In this document: one piece after another, positions 61,945-64,000 of the stretch
How the letters are laid out: the number at the start of each line of letters is the position of its first letter
How positions within the stretch are numbered: position 1 is the stretch's first letter
Assembly: GCA_030694985.1 (NCBI GenBank)
Contig: JAUYTV010000037.1
Span: forward strand, 62,001-126,000
Reading direction: 5' to 3'
From: Methanoregula sp.
GTDB lineage: Archaea; Halobacteriota; Methanomicrobia; Methanomicrobiales; Methanospirillaceae
DNA length: 64,000 nt
Notes under the pieces: generated by a model
Told to the model about the DNA's origin: nothing
The model's input: only the letters and a program-made list of their open reading frames with translations
Databases searched by the model: none
Translations under genes and position numbers: made by a program

Positions 61945-63264
61945 TCAGAAAAATTTGATCCGAACCCCGCCAGCCTTAAAGTACCCAAACGGCATTTGCA
62001 CCTTTTCGCCATAGGCGGCTTTAAGAATATTGATGAAACGATCATCCTCACCGATATGAAACTCAAATTTTCCGTCAGCGGATTGAACGGTCATAATAAA
62101 TTCGGTAAATTCTATTGTGTCTCCGTTTGGTTTCTCTTTCATATTGACAGCAGTGATCCGCACATTCTCTATCGCCCGGTTCCCGTTTGTCTCTGCCAGA
62201 GCAAGATCGGGCGGCATGGTCTCATACTTCTGGCAGTACTGGAAAGCTATGGTCATCTGGTGTGCCATCTGTTCCAAAAATCCCTTGCCTTCTGCCTTTG
62301 CCCTTTCTGCAGCTTCCCTGTAAGCGGCATTGAGCATGTCTGCTGTGAGCTGGGCTAGAATCATGCGGCGATTAGTGACCACCACCGCATAGGTATCCCA
62401 TGCAGCGTCCAGCATCTTCATCTTCCGGGCATTGCCGATCACACCGATAACCTGCTCACCGCCCTGCGGCACTGCGGGTGCAACACCGGCATTTGGGGCA
62501 GGTGGCGCTACCGTGGCGGGGCGAAAGGATGCGCCAACAGGCGCTCCACACCCCCCGCAGAATTTTGTGGTGTCATTGACCGGAGCTCCACACGCGCTGC
62601 AGGTTTTCTGGACTGGTTGGGGTTGTGCAGGTGCAGGAGCACGGGCAGCTACTGTTGCACCGCAGATACCGCAGAATTTTTCCGTGCCGGATATGGGGCT
62701 GCCGCACGATGCACAGACATAGGCGCCGGGAGCAGCTGTGGAAGGTTGCACAGGATAGCGGACCGGTGCTGCTGCCTGCGGCTGGTTATCCCGCACTATA
62801 ACAAGGCATTTACTGCAGTACTTATCGCCGGGTTTGATGATGTTTCCACAGGCTTTGCAGGTCCGGACTCCTGCAGAATCGCCCATAATTGGCAGAGGTT
62901 GCTGGGACGGTGATGGAACGGGAGCGGGTACAGGTGTATATACCGGGGTTGCTGATGGTGGGGCCGGGGGAGCCGCCGGAGCGATTTGGCCTGCGCGTGA
63001 TCCACAGATACCGCAGAATTTCTCTAAAGAAGACAGGGGGCTGCCGCACGAGCTGCAGACAGATTGCTCAACCGGCTGGACCACAGGCTGCATGGGAACC
63101 TGACGAGGCTGCGGAGGTTGCGGGGGGGACACAACCGGTGCGGGTGCAGCTACCGGTGTGGACACCGGAATGGTCTGGGCATCATCCAGCTGGGATGCCC
63201 CACAGATCCGGCAGAATTTTGCGTTCGGGGCTACGGGTTTTCCACATTCAGGACAAAATGGCAT
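61945..63264 (-). CDS. protein with five zinc-ribbon motifs and a C-terminal PH-like/unknown domain
   Basis: CPECGKP..FCRICG; CSSCGSP..FCGICG; CKACGNI..YCSKC; CASCGSP..FCGICG; CSACGAP..FCGGCG. Confidence 0.85.
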   Translation of the reverse strand: MPFCPECGKPVAPNAKFCRICGASQLDDAQTIPVSTPVAAPAPVVSPPQPPQPRQVPMQPVVQPVEQSVCSSCGSPLSSLEKFCGICGSRAGQIAPAAPPAPPSATPVYTPVPAPVPSPSQQPLPIMGDSAGVRTCKACGNIIKPGDKYCSKCLVIVRDNQPQAAAPVRYPVQPSTAAPGAYVCASCGSPISGTEKFCGICGATVAARAPAPAQPQPVQKTCSACGAPVNDTTKFCGGCGAPVGASFRPATVAPPAPNAGVAPAVPQGGEQVIGVIGNARKMKMLDAAWDTYAVVVTNRRMILAQLTADMLNAAYREAAERAKAEGKGFLEQMAHQMTIAFQYCQKYETMPPDLALAETNGNRAIENVRITAVNMKEKPNGDTIEFTEFIMTVQSADGKFEFHIGEDDRFINILKAAYGEKVQMPFGYFKAGGVRIKFF

Positions 63265-63347
63265 ACTTATCACTACAGAGTGGTTGAACGTTGTACATAA
63301 AGAGCATTCCATTTCGATCGGACAGCAACAGGAAAAAACCGGGAAAA

Positions 63348-64000
63348 TCAGAGATGGGTTGTTGCTATGGCAGGTGCATATTTTTTAACCATAGCAAGGA
63401 TTGCCGGGAAATTTTCATCGGTACAGTAAAGAACAACGGGACTTATCAGATATTTTGACCGGAAAACAATACTCCTCACACTGCGGTATACGGATACATA
63501 CCGCACCTCTTCCCACGCGAACATGTTGTTTTCCTGCGACATCGCAAGGAGCCCGGCGCCGCTTCCTGACATTGAGCCCAGCACTGCTGAACCCCCGGCA
63601 GAAACCCGGTTGAGGGTTTTTGTCGTGCTCCCGGCTTTATGGGCAACCCCCTCATCACTGATGAAAAATTCCGTCTCAAGACCCCCGCCCGTAACAATCT
63701 GGAGCACAAGCATGATGATGAGAAAGAGCACAGAAAGTCCTGCACCGATGATGAGAAACAGGGTGAGCATCGCCCATTCTCCGCCCGTGATGAGTGAGAA
63801 AAAACTGCCGCACACAATCCCGATACCCAATGGAATGAAGATACACTGCAGCACGAGATACGGGTTTGTGATCAGCGGGATCTTCTTGCTCCACGAGACA
63901 AGTCCTGCGGGTTTCACTGTCTGTTCTTCCGTAACTACGGTGCCGGAATAATTGGGGAACCGTGTGATGACAGCCCCACAGGATGTACAGAACCGGTTAC
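63348..64000 (-). CDS. zinc-ribbon membrane protein, 5' end beyond the window
   Basis: Frame stays open upstream of the GTG at 63917 to the window edge (NRFCTSCGAVITRFPNYSGTVVTEEQTVKPAG...); two TMs. Confidence 0.7.
   Translation of the reverse strand, partial: NRFCTSCGAVITRFPNYSGTVVTEEQTVKPAGLVSWSKKIPLITNPYLVLQCIFIPLGIGIVCGSFFSLITGGEWAMLTLFLIIGAGLSVLFLIIMLVLQIVTGGGLETEFFISDEGVAHKAGSTTKTLNRVSAGGSAVLGSMSGSGAGLLAMSQENNMFAWEEVRYVSVYRSVRSIVFRSKYLISPVVLYCTDENFPAILAMVKKYAPAIATTHL

Overview
Archaeal (methanogen-like, probably Methanomicrobiales/Methanoregula-type euryarchaeon) chromosomal window, gene-dense on both strands. The core consists of conserved archaeal information-processing and metabolic genes: ksgA, DUF655, rpoF, L21e, pus10, trmY, srp54, ftsY, prefoldin alpha, LX, eIF6, L31e, L39e, PDCD5-like, S19e, YhbY, RNase P p21, purN, xseAB, cobyric acid synthase, SUI1, hisI, PINA-type ATPase, leuS. 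There is also a Tad/archaeal type IV pilus-like secretion cluster (two TadC-like proteins, ATPase, MinD, prepilin peptidase). The accessory content stands out more: (i) a cohesin+dockerin protein next to a membrane-anchored cohesin protein; (ii) two tandem intergenic repeat families (2 x 305 bp and 3 x ~365 bp with a perfect 16-bp palindrome) that share a sequence module; (iii) a ~10 kb island lying between rplX (LX) and pfdA, genes normally adjacent in archaea, carrying a membrane-anchored RidA, a frameshifted hicA with intact hicB, a CheB-CheR-PAS protein, a truncated DUF1016_N protein and two histidine kinases, one of which lacks the phospho-acceptor His; (iv) a thioredoxin-like gene with an in-frame TGA exactly at the first Cys position of its CxxC motif; (v) an AT-rich CoiA-like nuclease gene and neighbours that are each preceded by a shared short degenerate element. 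No CRISPR array, rRNA or convincing tRNA was seen. All calls are from reading the sequence; no database search was run.
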